Shown: piece by piece, positions 31,882 to 41,310 of the stretch
Position numbering within the stretch: the first letter of the stretch is position 1
Layout of the letters: the number at the start of each line of letters is the position of its first letter
Assembly (NCBI GenBank): GCA_910584095.1
Contig: CAJTYU010000013.1
Coordinates: 16,662 to 80,661, forward strand
From: an uncultured Dorea sp.
GTDB taxonomy: Bacteria; Bacillota; Clostridia; Lachnospirales; Lachnospiraceae
Reading direction: 5' to 3'
DNA length: 64,000 nt
Program-made: the position numbers and the translations under genes
The notes under the pieces: generated by a model
The model's database searches: none
The model's input: only the letters and a program-made list of their open reading frames with translations
What the model was told of the DNA's origin: nothing

Positions 31882-33063
31882 ATGACAAACATTAAGTATT
31901 TAGAGCAGGCAATACCGGTTGCCCCATTGAAAATTGCTGCTTTGGAAAGCTGCAGGGAGCTTGGAAAGAAGGTAAACGACCACATCGTCAGTTTCCGCAA
32001 GGATGCGATGGCTGAAGAGTTAGATTCTCCTCTCTTTTCCTCCTACCGGACAGACAACTATTTAATCAAATGCAGCTGCCCGCGCTTTGGCAGCGGAGAA
32101 TCTAAAGGCTATATCGGAGATTCTATCCGAGGCTGCGATCTCTTCCTGATGGTTGACGTCTGCAACTACAGTCTGACCTATACGGTAAGCGGACACCTGA
32201 ACCATATGTCCCCAGATGATCATTATCAGGACTTAAAACGTATCATTTCAGCCGCAAGAGGCAAGGCGCACCGTCTCACCGTTCTGATGCCCTTTCTTTA
32301 CGAAAGCCGCCAGCACAAACGCACCAAGCGGGAATCCCTAGACTGCGCGCTGGCTTTGGAAGAGCTGACCAGCATGGGCGTAGAGAACATCATCACCTTT
32401 GACGCACACGATCCCCGCGTCCAAAATGCAATTCCACTGACAGGATTCGATGATTTTTCACCGCAGTATCAATTTATCAAAGCTCTGCTTCGAGCAGAAC
32501 CAGAGCTTAAGATCGACAAAGAGCATCTTCTGATCGTCAGTCCCGACGAGGGCGCTATGCACCGCGCCGTCTATCTGTCCAACGTACTGGGGGTAGACAT
32601 GGGCATGTTCTATAAACGGCGGGATTACTCCACTGTCATAAATGGCAAGAACCCGATCGTCGCCCACGAATTTCTCGGAACCGATATCAGGGGCAAAGAT
32701 CTGATCATCATCGACGATATGATTTCCTCCGGCGAAAGTATGCTGGACGTCGCCCGCCAGTTAAAGGAACGCGGCGCAGGAAGGGTCATTGTCTTCACGA
32801 CCTTCGGACTGTTTACCGACGGCTTCGCCCAATTCGACGAATATTACGACAAGGGCTATATCAGCCGGGTGATTACTACAAACCTTACCTATCTGCCTCC
32901 AGCGGCCTATGAAAAGCCATACTTTGTAGTGGCGGATATGAGCAAATTTATCGCACTGATCATAGAATCACTGAACCATGATATGTCGATCAGCCATGTA
33001 CTGAACCCAACTGATAAGATTCATGCACTGTTAGATAAACACCGGAAGAATTTATCGTCCTAG
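31882..33063 (+). CDS. prs: Ribose-phosphate pyrophosphokinase (divergent, long form)
   Basis: The 393-residue protein has the two-lobed PRPP synthetase fold. The C-terminal PRPP-binding motif is DLIIIDDMISSGESM near residue 274, FDAHDP near residue 174 matches the catalytic DLHxxQ region, and PFLYESRQHKRTKRESLDCALALEELTSMG resembles the flexible catalytic loop (usually YxRQDRK). It is about 75 residues longer than classical Prs, mostly in the N-terminal lobe. It probably makes PRPP for nucleotide, His and Trp synthesis. Whether it is the main enzyme or a second copy cannot be seen here. It is transcribed alone, divergent from der. Confidence 0.85.
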   Translation: MTNIKYLEQAIPVAPLKIAALESCRELGKKVNDHIVSFRKDAMAEELDSPLFSSYRTDNYLIKCSCPRFGSGESKGYIGDSIRGCDLFLMVDVCNYSLTYTVSGHLNHMSPDDHYQDLKRIISAARGKAHRLTVLMPFLYESRQHKRTKRESLDCALALEELTSMGVENIITFDAHDPRVQNAIPLTGFDDFSPQYQFIKALLRAEPELKIDKEHLLIVSPDEGAMHRAVYLSNVLGVDMGMFYKRRDYSTVINGKNPIVAHEFLGTDIRGKDLIIIDDMISSGESMLDVARQLKERGAGRVIVFTTFGLFTDGFAQFDEYYDKGYISRVITTNLTYLPPAAYEKPYFVVADMSKFIALIIESLNHDMSISHVLNPTDKIHALLDKHRKNLSS

Positions 33064-33108
33064 CACGCTCACAGCTTCCGTAAGCCGTTCATATAACACA
33101 GATGGCAG

Positions 33109-33175
33109 ACGCCCCTTCTGATGTCGTCCTGTCTTTCAATTTGTCTGGCAGAACACACCGGAAAGGGCGTTTATT
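33109..33175 (+). terminator. Probable terminator after prs
   Basis: ACGCCCCTTC (about 33109-33118) and GGAAAGGGCGT (33162-33172) form an imperfect stem with a long loop, followed by TTTATTTTC. It lies between the convergent prs and solute-binding protein genes. Confidence 0.4.
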
Positions 33176-33201
33176 TTCATATATTATAAATTAATTAACA
33201 G

Positions 33202-34500
33202 CTACTTTTTCAGGGCTTCCTCCTGTAACCGGTCAAATTCAGCCATACACTCATCCACAGTGGAACCCTTCAGCAGGTCGCGGACAATCAAGCAGGTGTT
33301 CCCCCACTGTTCTACCTGCATACTAGCATTGGAGCCAAGTACATAGATATTCTCATTTACCCTGTCATTCAACGGCTTTAGCGCCGGAACACAATCCACC
33401 TGTACGTTCTTCGATGGAGAAATCACCTGATTCGTTTCCGAATAAAGCTGAAGTAACTCATCCGACAAAAGATAGTCCACGACATCCATTGTATCTTCAA
33501 AATGCTCTGCATTGCTATGAACTCCATATCCCGACATCGCTACAACCGGCATCTGCCCCCTGCTGCTCGGGAAACCGATTACCTGCATTTCAAAATCCGT
33601 CTTGCCGTAAGCCGTTCCTGTATTCGCCGCTCCCCAGTAAGCCATGACAATCGGCGTCTTCTGTTCCAGAAAATCCTTTCCTTCTCCTTCAATCGCCTCG
33701 TAAGTATAGGCTGTTTCTGCGTCGATATATCCCTTGTCTATCATTTCCTGAAGGTACTCAAAGCCTTCCCGCATATAATCACTGTATTTGCTCTCCCCAC
33801 TGTTAAGAGCCGCAATCTCTTCTTCTGTATTATCTCCGTTATACAGATCTGCATACCCGATAGCAAACACAAAATTCTCAAGCCACCATCGGTTTGCCCC
33901 GATCGGGGTTTCAATTCCATTTTCTTTAAATACTCTGCAGCATTCCATGAGATCATCCGGAGTTTCCGGAAGCTTCAAATCATACTTATCAAACATTTTC
34001 TTATTGACAAACAAGCCGTACACCACTACTTCCTGAGGAATCGCCACCAGCTTTCCGTCTACCGTGTTCGATACTCTCACAACATCTCTCAGATTCTTAG
34101 CGCTTTCAAGGCCGGACAGGTCTGCAAGCTTCCCCTCTTTTCCCAGCTGCTGAATCGTATCCGGATTCAGCAGATACAAATCATCCATATCATGGCGCGC
34201 CCGTTCCAGAACCACATCATCATAGGTCTTTTCCTGATAATTCTCTGCCGTATAGGTTCTGTACTCCACCGTCACGCCAAACTTCTTCTCCGCTTCAACA
34301 ACAGTCATATCAAAAGCGCTTCTCGCAACATTATCTGCATCCGGATTCGATTTCTCCATAGACCCGAACAGATTCACAACCTTTCCATCGGCCTCTTTCC
34401 CTGCTATCAGATTCTGTCCGGGATCCTGCTTTTCTCCGCAAGCTGCTATCGTAAAAGCAATAATTCCCGCCAGACATACAGCCAGCCCTTTTTTCATCAT
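33202..34500 (-). CDS. Extracellular solute-binding lipoprotein (sugar-type)
   Basis: The 432-residue protein is a type 1 solute-binding lipoprotein. The signal peptide ends in the lipobox IAAC (Cys21). The mature part has the pattern of carbohydrate-binding receptors (DDVVLERARHDMDDLYLLNPDTIQQLGKEGKLADLS, then DGKLVAIPQEVVVYGLFVNKKMFDKYDLKLPETPDDL). No permease or ATPase gene is nearby. Instead it lies 17 bases downstream of a hybrid sensor kinase in the same operon, so it may present a ligand to the sensor. The ligand is unknown. GGGAGG lies 6 bases before the ATG. Confidence 0.88.
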   Translation of the reverse strand: MMKKGLAVCLAGIIAFTIAACGEKQDPGQNLIAGKEADGKVVNLFGSMEKSNPDADNVARSAFDMTVVEAEKKFGVTVEYRTYTAENYQEKTYDDVVLERARHDMDDLYLLNPDTIQQLGKEGKLADLSGLESAKNLRDVVRVSNTVDGKLVAIPQEVVVYGLFVNKKMFDKYDLKLPETPDDLMECCRVFKENGIETPIGANRWWLENFVFAIGYADLYNGDNTEEEIAALNSGESKYSDYMREGFEYLQEMIDKGYIDAETAYTYEAIEGEGKDFLEQKTPIVMAYWGAANTGTAYGKTDFEMQVIGFPSSRGQMPVVAMSGYGVHSNAEHFEDTMDVVDYLLSDELLQLYSETNQVISPSKNVQVDCVPALKPLNDRVNENIYVLGSNASMQVEQWGNTCLIVRDLLKGSTVDECMAEFDRLQEEALKK

Positions 34501-34517
34501 TCCATTCCTCCCTATTA

Positions 34518-37097
34518 CTATTGTATATACTGATGTAAAGTTTTCTTTAATAATTCCATATCGATCGGCTTCGCAATATGTGCATCCATTCCTGCGTCCA
34601 ACGCATCCTTAACGTCTTCCGCAAATGCATTCGCCGTCATTGCAATAATCGGTATATTTCCTGCATCCTTCCGCTCCAGCGAGCGAATCGCCCTTGTCGC
34701 ATCATACCCGTTCATCTCCGGCATCTGAACATCCATCAAGATCGCTTCAAACTCTCCGACATCTGAACTGTTAAAACGTTCCACCGCCAGTGTTCCGTTT
34801 TCCACAATTTCACAAGTGATTTCTTCTATATCCAAAAGCTCCTCTAAGATCTCAGCGTTAATCTCGTTATCCTCCGCCACAAGAAGATGGCATCCCTTCA
34901 AACTGTAGGAACCTTTGCCATCAGAAGGCTTTCTATTCCCGTCCTCCTCTTCTGCCTGAATCTCCAAAATCTTTTCTTTGAATGCAGACACAAAGAAGGG
35001 CTTTGCTAGTAATTCACAATTTTCTGCATGCCGTACCTCATCCTTAATCTCATCACCGTCATAAGCCGTCAGGAAAAGGATCGGGACAGACTCTGATATA
35101 TACTCGCGAATATATTTTTTTGTCTCCAGACCATCCATCCCCGGCATTTTCCAGTCAAGCAGAATCATATCATAACCTGCTTCTTTCCCTTCCGTCTCCC
35201 GTATCCGCCGGACAGCTTCTTCACCTCCATAAACAGAATCTACGGAAATACCCGTATCTCTCATCAGCGTCTGGATACTCTTGCAGTTCTCTGCGTCGTC
35301 ATCCACCACCAGAATCCTAGAAATCCCATGTTTCTTCCAGAATTGTTTATCCGCCCGTTCCTCCGGTATGCGCAGCTCCAGCTCCACCCTAAACAGGCTT
35401 CCCTTATCTACCTCGCTGAACACTTCAATTCTTCCGCCCATGAGTTCCACGATATTCTTTGTAATCGCCATGCCAAGCCCCGTGCCCTGTACCTTGTTGG
35501 TCGTACTGTTCTCCGCTCTGGTAAATGCCTCGAATATAGTTTCCAAGTATTCCGGCGTCATTCCATATCCGTTGTCCTCCACTTCAATACGGATATGCTC
35601 ATATTGTCCTGCATGCTGCTTCAAACCGATAATCCTAAACCAGATATTTCCCTTCTTTGGCGTATACTTTACAGCATTGGACAAAAGATTAATCAGTATC
35701 TGGTTAATTCTTGTCTCATCGCCTATCAGGTATTCATGTTTAATCCCTGTTACTGTAACTTCAAAATTCTGCTCCTTCGCATTTGCCATAGGACGGATAA
35801 TTGCATCCACAGAAGCAACCAAGCTTTTCAATGTAAACTCGCCTAATGTAAGAACTACTTTGCCGCTCTCAATCTTAGATACATCTAACACATCATTAAT
35901 CAGGCTGAGGAGATGCTGGCCGGAGGCCCTGATCTTTCTGGTATATTCCCTCACTCTTTCCGGATCGTCCGCATCTTTAACAAGGAGGGTAGTAAATCCC
36001 AAAATCGCATTCATCGGCGTGCGGATATCATGGGACATATTTGAAAGGAACGTCGTCTTGGAATTACTTGCAATCTGCGCCGCCTGGAGCGCTTCCGCAA
36101 GCTGCTTATTATGGAGTTCCTTCTCCTCTTCCCGCTCCTTCCGCAGCCTGTTCTGCTGTCTCTGGCTAAAATAAAACAACGCGCAGCAAAAGAAAAATGC
36201 CGTCAGCATTACGATTACGACAATCAGGACATTCTGGTTCACCGTATTCCCTTCCTGCTGTATCGCCTCAATCGGTACATAGCCAATCAGATATATTGCT
36301 CCCTTATTGACCGGCCACATAAATATCAGAGAATTTCTGCCTCTGATATCATGATAAAACATTACGCGTTCTCCGGAAGCAATATTTTTGGCAATCGACT
36401 CATGTGTTTCTGTTTCATAAATCTTGTTTGCCCGGTAAAAATCCTCCAGATTCAAGTGTCCCGCGTTCCGCTCTCCCGCGCCCTTTGGTTTGAGCACCAT
36501 CCGTTCGCTGTCCGTATCCATAATGTAGAGCATCGCATAGCCATTATAAAAATCCATCGGAAGCGTATCGTCAAACGTATCATAAATATATTCTACATAA
36601 AGCTCTCCTATTTCCTGTTCTTCTTTCACAACAGGGCACTTCATTGTATATGCCCAAGTTCCCATACTGTTCACATAGGACTCAGATACAGGGAGCTCCT
36701 CGACTGTCCTCCCCGCTGAAAAATCCAGACTGTCCTTTGTAAACGCTTCGCCTGTATTCGATATCCCTTCTGTCTCTCCTGACAGGATCAGAGACATCTT
36801 CACCATACTCTTGTTTTTATTATAAGAACGGATAAACGCCTCCGGGTCATCCGTAGCAGCAACCTCCTGTGCGATCAACTGCTGAAATTCCGCCTCTTTA
36901 TTCAGAACCGCCCCTATCGTACCTCCAATTAGGTTAAGGCTTTCACTTAAATTATCAATTGCCGACGCAGCCATCTCATCTGTAATCTTGCGCGATATAG
37001 AAAAAACAACCGTACCCGATATACAAAAAAACATGACGACGGATAAAATCAATACAACGCTTTTATTCGACTGCTTCCTTTTCTGACCTTTTTTCAT
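34518..37097 (-). CDS. Hybrid sensor histidine kinase with two receiver domains
   Basis: The 859-residue membrane protein has TM helices at about residues 13-33 and 290-312 flanking a Cache-like extracellular sensor. A HisKA domain follows (SHDIRTP, phosphoaccepting His near 358), then an HATPase with N box NQILINLLSNAVKYT and G boxes VEDNGYGM and GTGLGMAI. Two receiver domains follow: LVVDDD, ILLDWKMPGMDG and LAKPF, then VAEDNEIN, LMDVQMPEMNG and IAKPID. No HPt domain or DNA-binding output is present. The start at 37097 has AAGGTGAG upstream. With the solute-binding protein after it, it looks like a two-gene sensing unit. Confidence 0.93.
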   Translation of the reverse strand: MKKGQKRKQSNKSVVLILSVVMFFCISGTVVFSISRKITDEMAASAIDNLSESLNLIGGTIGAVLNKEAEFQQLIAQEVAATDDPEAFIRSYNKNKSMVKMSLILSGETEGISNTGEAFTKDSLDFSAGRTVEELPVSESYVNSMGTWAYTMKCPVVKEEQEIGELYVEYIYDTFDDTLPMDFYNGYAMLYIMDTDSERMVLKPKGAGERNAGHLNLEDFYRANKIYETETHESIAKNIASGERVMFYHDIRGRNSLIFMWPVNKGAIYLIGYVPIEAIQQEGNTVNQNVLIVVIVMLTAFFFCCALFYFSQRQQNRLRKEREEEKELHNKQLAEALQAAQIASNSKTTFLSNMSHDIRTPMNAILGFTTLLVKDADDPERVREYTRKIRASGQHLLSLINDVLDVSKIESGKVVLTLGEFTLKSLVASVDAIIRPMANAKEQNFEVTVTGIKHEYLIGDETRINQILINLLSNAVKYTPKKGNIWFRIIGLKQHAGQYEHIRIEVEDNGYGMTPEYLETIFEAFTRAENSTTNKVQGTGLGMAITKNIVELMGGRIEVFSEVDKGSLFRVELELRIPEERADKQFWKKHGISRILVVDDDAENCKSIQTLMRDTGISVDSVYGGEEAVRRIRETEGKEAGYDMILLDWKMPGMDGLETKKYIREYISESVPILFLTAYDGDEIKDEVRHAENCELLAKPFFVSAFKEKILEIQAEEEDGNRKPSDGKGSYSLKGCHLLVAEDNEINAEILEELLDIEEITCEIVENGTLAVERFNSSDVGEFEAILMDVQMPEMNGYDATRAIRSLERKDAGNIPIIAMTANAFAEDVKDALDAGMDAHIAKPIDMELLKKTLHQYIQ

Positions 37098-37179
37098 ATT
37101 ATAACTCACCTTTTTACATCTGCCCCGCTTGCATGCAAAAGCCCCGAATATAATTTCACTGCCTGACCAGCTTATCTAT

Positions 37180-37208
37180 ACTATACCACTGACCGGTACA
37201 CAAGTCAA
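37180..37208 (-). promoter_or_regulatory. Promoter of the sensor kinase operon
   Basis: Minus-strand TTGACT (37203-37208) and TATAGT (37180-37185) are separated by 17 bases, 82 bases upstream of the kinase start. Confidence 0.6.
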
Positions 37209-37221
37209 AATCAGACTTAAA

Positions 37222-37254
37222 AAAGTCAAGGATATTCCCTTTTGGAAATATCCC
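37222..37254 (-). terminator. Terminator of the polysaccharide deacetylase gene
   Basis: GGATATT and AATATCC arms (extended by CC/GG around an AAAA loop) are followed on the minus strand by TTGACTTTTTT. It lies about 35 bases past the deacetylase stop. Confidence 0.7.
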
Positions 37255-37287
37255 CGAAGATTTATCACATCTTTATGTAAAGAATAT

Positions 37288-38868
37288 CTATTTATTAAAA
37301 TCAGTATACGAAACTCCGTTCTTTAATACGATTCCCCTTGCTTCCGCCAGTTCTGTTACAGTCACAAGCTGGTAGCCGTTATTCACCAGCCGGGGGATCA
37401 GCTCAATTGCCGCGTCCACCGAAGGACTATGTATATCATGCATCAGTACGATATCGCCGTCATCCGCGTTAGCCAGCACATTGTCAATCGTCATCTGCGC
37501 ATTCATCGTCTGCCAATCCAGCGTGTCAACATTCCACAAAATCATCGGCATGCCGACACTCGCACTTACATTATCATCAATCGCTCCATAGGGCGGTCTC
37601 ATAACGGTCGCGGGCTGTCCGCAGGCCTTCTTAAGAAGCTCGTTCGTCTTTCCGATCTGGCCGGCTCCGCCGTCGTTTTCCTGCGTCAGCTGGGGATGAT
37701 CGTAGGAATGGTTGCCTATCTCGCATTCCAGCTTCTTCATTCGCTTAATCTCTTTTGCATATTCTTCTACATTCTTGCCCTGCATGAAGAATGTTGCATG
37801 CGCATTATACTTCTCCAAAACATCCAGAAGCTCTCCAGTCCTTTCGCCGGGACCGTCGTCAAATGTCAGAGCCATCATCGGCTTATCCGGATCAATCTTG
37901 CTTTCTCTGGAAACCAGCTTGCCATCGTCCGCAAATTTACATTTAGATGAACCAACCTGATGATTCCCCGTAAACATAAGACCATCCTCGTCAAAGCAGT
38001 ACAGCTCGTCGTCAAATTCCATCCATCCCACAGCCATCGTACCATTCGGATTCAGGTAACACTTCCCCCCATCCTTCTTCTTCCATGTATCCTTCTCCAT
38101 AATACCCTTCTTTGTAAAATGGTACTTCTGCCCGTTTATGTCCTGCCATCCGGTTACTTTCTTTCCATCCTCGCCAAAATAATACTGTTCTCCCTTGGAG
38201 TTAATAAACTCATTCTCCACATAGGAGCCGTCATAACGCTGAAATTTATCGCCCTTCCATTCGCCAATTTTATTCTTTACTTTCAAGCTTCCATCAGAGG
38301 TGGTCAGAAAAATCTTGTCTTCCCACTTTGTCTTAATCTCATTCGATAGTTCGTCAGAAAGCCCCAGCTTGACAGGAAATGTTCCTTCCTCTTTACCATC
38401 TGCCTCACAGGTCAGAGCAATTCCATCTCCCGTATTCATCCTAATTACCAAATCCTTAACCTTATATCCTGAGGATTCGTCCAGCAGAATCTCCTGCTGT
38501 CCTTCCGGACAGACTGCCGTTACAGTCATTGCAGGAACCGGCTCATCCTGAAAGATCTCCATGTTATTGACCGTCAGTGTAATCTGCGCGCTGGTATCCT
38601 TTCCGCTGGCAGATGCCATCTGTACGAATAAAATCACAAACAAGCATAGTACCGCTGCGCCGGCAAATCTCATATTAACCTTATGCCCTTTTAACAAATC
38701 TTTTGCTGCGCTTATTTTTCCTGCCCTGCGATCTTTCGTATCTGGCTTAACAGTACTCCGGACGGCCGCATTCAGCTTAATTGTGTTCCGGCTTACCGCA
38801 TTCTGCCTTTCTGTATTCTTTTTAACGCTTTTACGTCGCCTTCCTCTGTGATATTTTTTCTTAGTCAT
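37288..38868 (-). CDS. Membrane-anchored polysaccharide deacetylase with cell-wall-binding repeats
   Basis: The 526-residue protein has a very basic cytoplasmic tail (residues 1-64), one membrane helix (65-87), an uncharacterised beta-rich region, and about four choline/cell-wall-binding-type repeats (EQYYFGEDGKKVTGWQDINGQ, GKCYLNPNGTMAVGWM and others, about 220-325). A C-terminal NodB deacetylase domain follows, with TFDDGPG, HSYDHP, RPPYGA, LDWQ and VLMHDIH. All five NodB motifs are present, so it should be an active metal-dependent de-N-acetylase of peptidoglycan or a wall glycan. The order, with repeats before the catalytic domain, and the basic tail are notable. Confidence 0.9.
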   Translation of the reverse strand: MTKKKYHRGRRRKSVKKNTERQNAVSRNTIKLNAAVRSTVKPDTKDRRAGKISAAKDLLKGHKVNMRFAGAAVLCLFVILFVQMASASGKDTSAQITLTVNNMEIFQDEPVPAMTVTAVCPEGQQEILLDESSGYKVKDLVIRMNTGDGIALTCEADGKEEGTFPVKLGLSDELSNEIKTKWEDKIFLTTSDGSLKVKNKIGEWKGDKFQRYDGSYVENEFINSKGEQYYFGEDGKKVTGWQDINGQKYHFTKKGIMEKDTWKKKDGGKCYLNPNGTMAVGWMEFDDELYCFDEDGLMFTGNHQVGSSKCKFADDGKLVSRESKIDPDKPMMALTFDDGPGERTGELLDVLEKYNAHATFFMQGKNVEEYAKEIKRMKKLECEIGNHSYDHPQLTQENDGGAGQIGKTNELLKKACGQPATVMRPPYGAIDDNVSASVGMPMILWNVDTLDWQTMNAQMTIDNVLANADDGDIVLMHDIHSPSVDAAIELIPRLVNNGYQLVTVTELAEARGIVLKNGVSYTDFNK

Positions 38869-38914
38869 TTGTACCGGCTTCCCTCTGTATATCTCTTGTA
38901 CATTAGTCTGTAAA

Positions 38915-38943
38915 AGTATAACATTTGATTTTTCTCAGTGCAA
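38915..38943 (-). promoter_or_regulatory. Promoter of the polysaccharide deacetylase gene
   Basis: Minus-strand TTGCAC (38938-38943) and TATACT (38915-38920) are separated by 17 bases, 46 bases upstream of the start codon. Confidence 0.6.
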
Positions 38944-38995
38944 TAAAATGGTTAAAATATTTAAAAACGTAATAATCTTTAATATTACTTAATAA

Positions 38996-40159
38996 CTAAT
39001 TAAGAACTCTCACCCGGAGCACTCCTTCAATTGCAAGCAGATCCTGCGTCACTGTTTTCGGAATATCAGAATCTACATCTATCATCGTGTATGCGTACCC
39101 GCCCTTACTCTTATTTGTCATATCTGCAATGTTCATGTTATCCTTTGAAAGCACATTAGAAAACTGGCCGATCATATTTGGAATATTATGATGGAGTACC
39201 GTAATTCTCTTATGCTCCCCTGGATGCCCCATATCACAATTCGGATAATTTACGGAATTTTTAATATTTCCATACTCCAGATAATCCCGCATCTCTCTAA
39301 CTGCCATCTTTGCACAGTTGTCCTCTGCCTCTTCCGTTGAAGCTCCCAGATGAGGAATTACAATTGCCCCCTTCACCCCGGTAATCTCCGGCGTCGGAAA
39401 ATCCGTCACATAGTGCTTCACCTTGCCGGAAACCAGCGCGTCCACAACCGCCTCGCTGTTCACCAGAACATCTCTCGCAAAATTCAGGAGGATAACTCCT
39501 TCCTTCATCAGTCCGATAGCGCCCGCATCAATCATCCCCTTTGTGCTGTCCATCGCCGGAACATGTATGGTAATGTAGTCGCATTCGCTGTATATCTCAT
39601 CCACGCTTCTTGCATGGCGGATACTTCTAGAGAGCTTCCATGCAGAATCCACGGATACATACGGATCATATCCGTATACGTCCATTCCAAGATTCGCAGC
39701 CGCATTAGCAACCAGCACGCCGATTGCCCCAAGGCCAATAACGCCAAGCTTTTTTCCTTCCAACTCACATCCTGCAAACTGTTTCTTTGCTTTCTCTGCA
39801 TCCTTGGCAATGTTGCCGTCCTCTTCATTTTCCTGTACCCAATTGATGCCGCCGATAATATCCCGGGAAGCAAGAAGCATTCCTGCAATCACCAATTCCT
39901 TTACTCCGTTAGCGTTAGCTCCGGGCGTATTAAATACTACGATTCCCTCCTTAGCGCAGCGCTCCAGCGGAATATTATTCACTCCGGCCCCGGCTCTTGC
40001 AATCACTTTCAGATTCCTGCCAAATTCCATATCATGGAGAGACGCGCTTCTTACCAGAATCCCGTCCGCTTCTTTCGCATCGCTTACCGGCGCATAATCA
40101 TAAGTCAGTTTCCCCAGCCCTACGTCAGAAATCGCATTATAGCAATAATACTTATACAT
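38996..40159 (-). CDS. serA: D-3-phosphoglycerate dehydrogenase
   Basis: SerA catalyses the first step of serine synthesis, 3-phosphoglycerate to 3-phosphohydroxypyruvate. The 387-residue protein has the D-2-hydroxyacid dehydrogenase fold: ARAGAGVNNIPLERCAKEGIVVFNTPGANANGVKE, NAD motif GVIGLGAIG near residue 140, NFARDVLVN and the catalytic His in PHLGAST. A single ACT domain follows (ITVLHHNIPNMIGQFSNVLSKDNMNIADM), a likely serine-feedback site. It starts 2 bases after serC; the canonical GRG of the family is ARD here. Confidence 0.94.
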   Translation of the reverse strand: MYKYYCYNAISDVGLGKLTYDYAPVSDAKEADGILVRSASLHDMEFGRNLKVIARAGAGVNNIPLERCAKEGIVVFNTPGANANGVKELVIAGMLLASRDIIGGINWVQENEEDGNIAKDAEKAKKQFAGCELEGKKLGVIGLGAIGVLVANAAANLGMDVYGYDPYVSVDSAWKLSRSIRHARSVDEIYSECDYITIHVPAMDSTKGMIDAGAIGLMKEGVILLNFARDVLVNSEAVVDALVSGKVKHYVTDFPTPEITGVKGAIVIPHLGASTEEAEDNCAKMAVREMRDYLEYGNIKNSVNYPNCDMGHPGEHKRITVLHHNIPNMIGQFSNVLSKDNMNIADMTNKSKGGYAYTMIDVDSDIPKTVTQDLLAIEGVLRVRVLN

Positions 40160-40161
40160 AA

Positions 40162-41244
40162 TTACAGATTCTCCTCCTCAAACTTCTTCATAAAGGCCAC
40201 AAGCGCTTCCACGCCCTCAATCGGCATCGCATTGTAAATACTTGCCCGCATGCCGCCTACCGTCCTGTGTCCCTTCAGATTCTCAAAGCCCGCTGCCTGA
40301 GACTCTTTCACAAACTTCGCATCCAGTTCTTTGTCCCCCGTAACAAACGGAACATTCATAAGTGAACGGTCCTTCTTTTCTACGGTTCCCTTAAAAAGCC
40401 TGCTCTCGTCCAGAAAATCATAGAGAATCTTTGCTTTCTTCTCGTTGTATTCCTTCATGGCCGCAAGGCCGCCTTTTCTTTTCAGCCATTTAAATACCTT
40501 CCCGCAGATATAGATACCATATGCCGGCGGGGTATTATACAGAGATCCTGCATCCGCGTGAGTCTTGTATTTCAGCATGGTAGGCGTGCCCTCTGGCACA
40601 TCGTCTGTAATCAAATCCTCACGGATAATCACAATAACTACTCCCGCAGGACCGATATTTTTCTGAACTCCGCCGTATATTACGCCATATTTTGTCACAT
40701 CCACAGGCTCTGACAGAAAGCAGGAAGACACATCGGAAACCAAAAGCTTGCCCTTTGTATCGGGAAGCTCTTTATATTTGGTTCCATAAATCGTATTATT
40801 CTCGCAGATATAAACATAGTCTGCGTTCTCTGATATCGGCAAATTCGAAACATCCGGTATGTAGGAGAAGGTCTTATCCTCAGAAGAGGCTATCTTATTT
40901 GCTTTGCCGTATTTCTGTGCTTCCTGATATGCCTTCTTTGCCCACTGTCCTGTTACGATATAATCTGCTTCTCCGTGTTTCATCAGGTTCATAGGAATCA
41001 TGGCAAACTGCTGGGATGCCCCGCCTTGCAGAAACAAAACTTTGTAATTATCCGGAATATTCATCAACTCTCTCAAATCTGCCTCGGCGGTATCAATGAT
41101 TTCCTGATAAGCCTTCGAGCGGTGACTCATTTCCATTACCGACATTCCCGTTTTGTTGTAGTCCAGCATCTCTGCCGCTGCTTCCTTAAGCACCTCCTCC
41201 GGCAGTACTGCCGGTCCTGCTGAAAAGTTGTACACTCTGCTCAT
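40162..41244 (-). CDS. serC: Phosphoserine aminotransferase
   Basis: SerC is a PLP-dependent class V transaminase converting 3-phosphohydroxypyruvate to phosphoserine. The start MSRVYNFSAGPAVLPEEVL is characteristic, GGASQQFAMIPMNL is near residue 75, and the PLP lysine is in YGGVQKNIGPAG near residue 195. The 360-residue length is normal. It lies immediately before serA and 66 bases after ilvB with no terminator seen, so it may be the fourth gene of the leuB operon. Confidence 0.96.
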   Translation of the reverse strand: MSRVYNFSAGPAVLPEEVLKEAAAEMLDYNKTGMSVMEMSHRSKAYQEIIDTAEADLRELMNIPDNYKVLFLQGGASQQFAMIPMNLMKHGEADYIVTGQWAKKAYQEAQKYGKANKIASSEDKTFSYIPDVSNLPISENADYVYICENNTIYGTKYKELPDTKGKLLVSDVSSCFLSEPVDVTKYGVIYGGVQKNIGPAGVVIVIIREDLITDDVPEGTPTMLKYKTHADAGSLYNTPPAYGIYICGKVFKWLKRKGGLAAMKEYNEKKAKILYDFLDESRLFKGTVEKKDRSLMNVPFVTGDKELDAKFVKESQAAGFENLKGHRTVGGMRASIYNAMPIEGVEALVAFMKKFEEENL

Positions 41245-41310
41245 TTTTCATTCCTCCATTAACATATCCATTATCAAGTATCAATCAGCTTTGATTTCTC
41301 AATGTCTTCC

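Noticed and set aside
33502..34533. 343-codon plus-strand open frame
   Set aside because: It is antisense to the solute-binding lipoprotein, whose signal peptide and fold are convincing.
35281..36174. 297-codon plus-strand open frame
   Set aside because: It is antisense to the hybrid sensor kinase catalytic and receiver domains.
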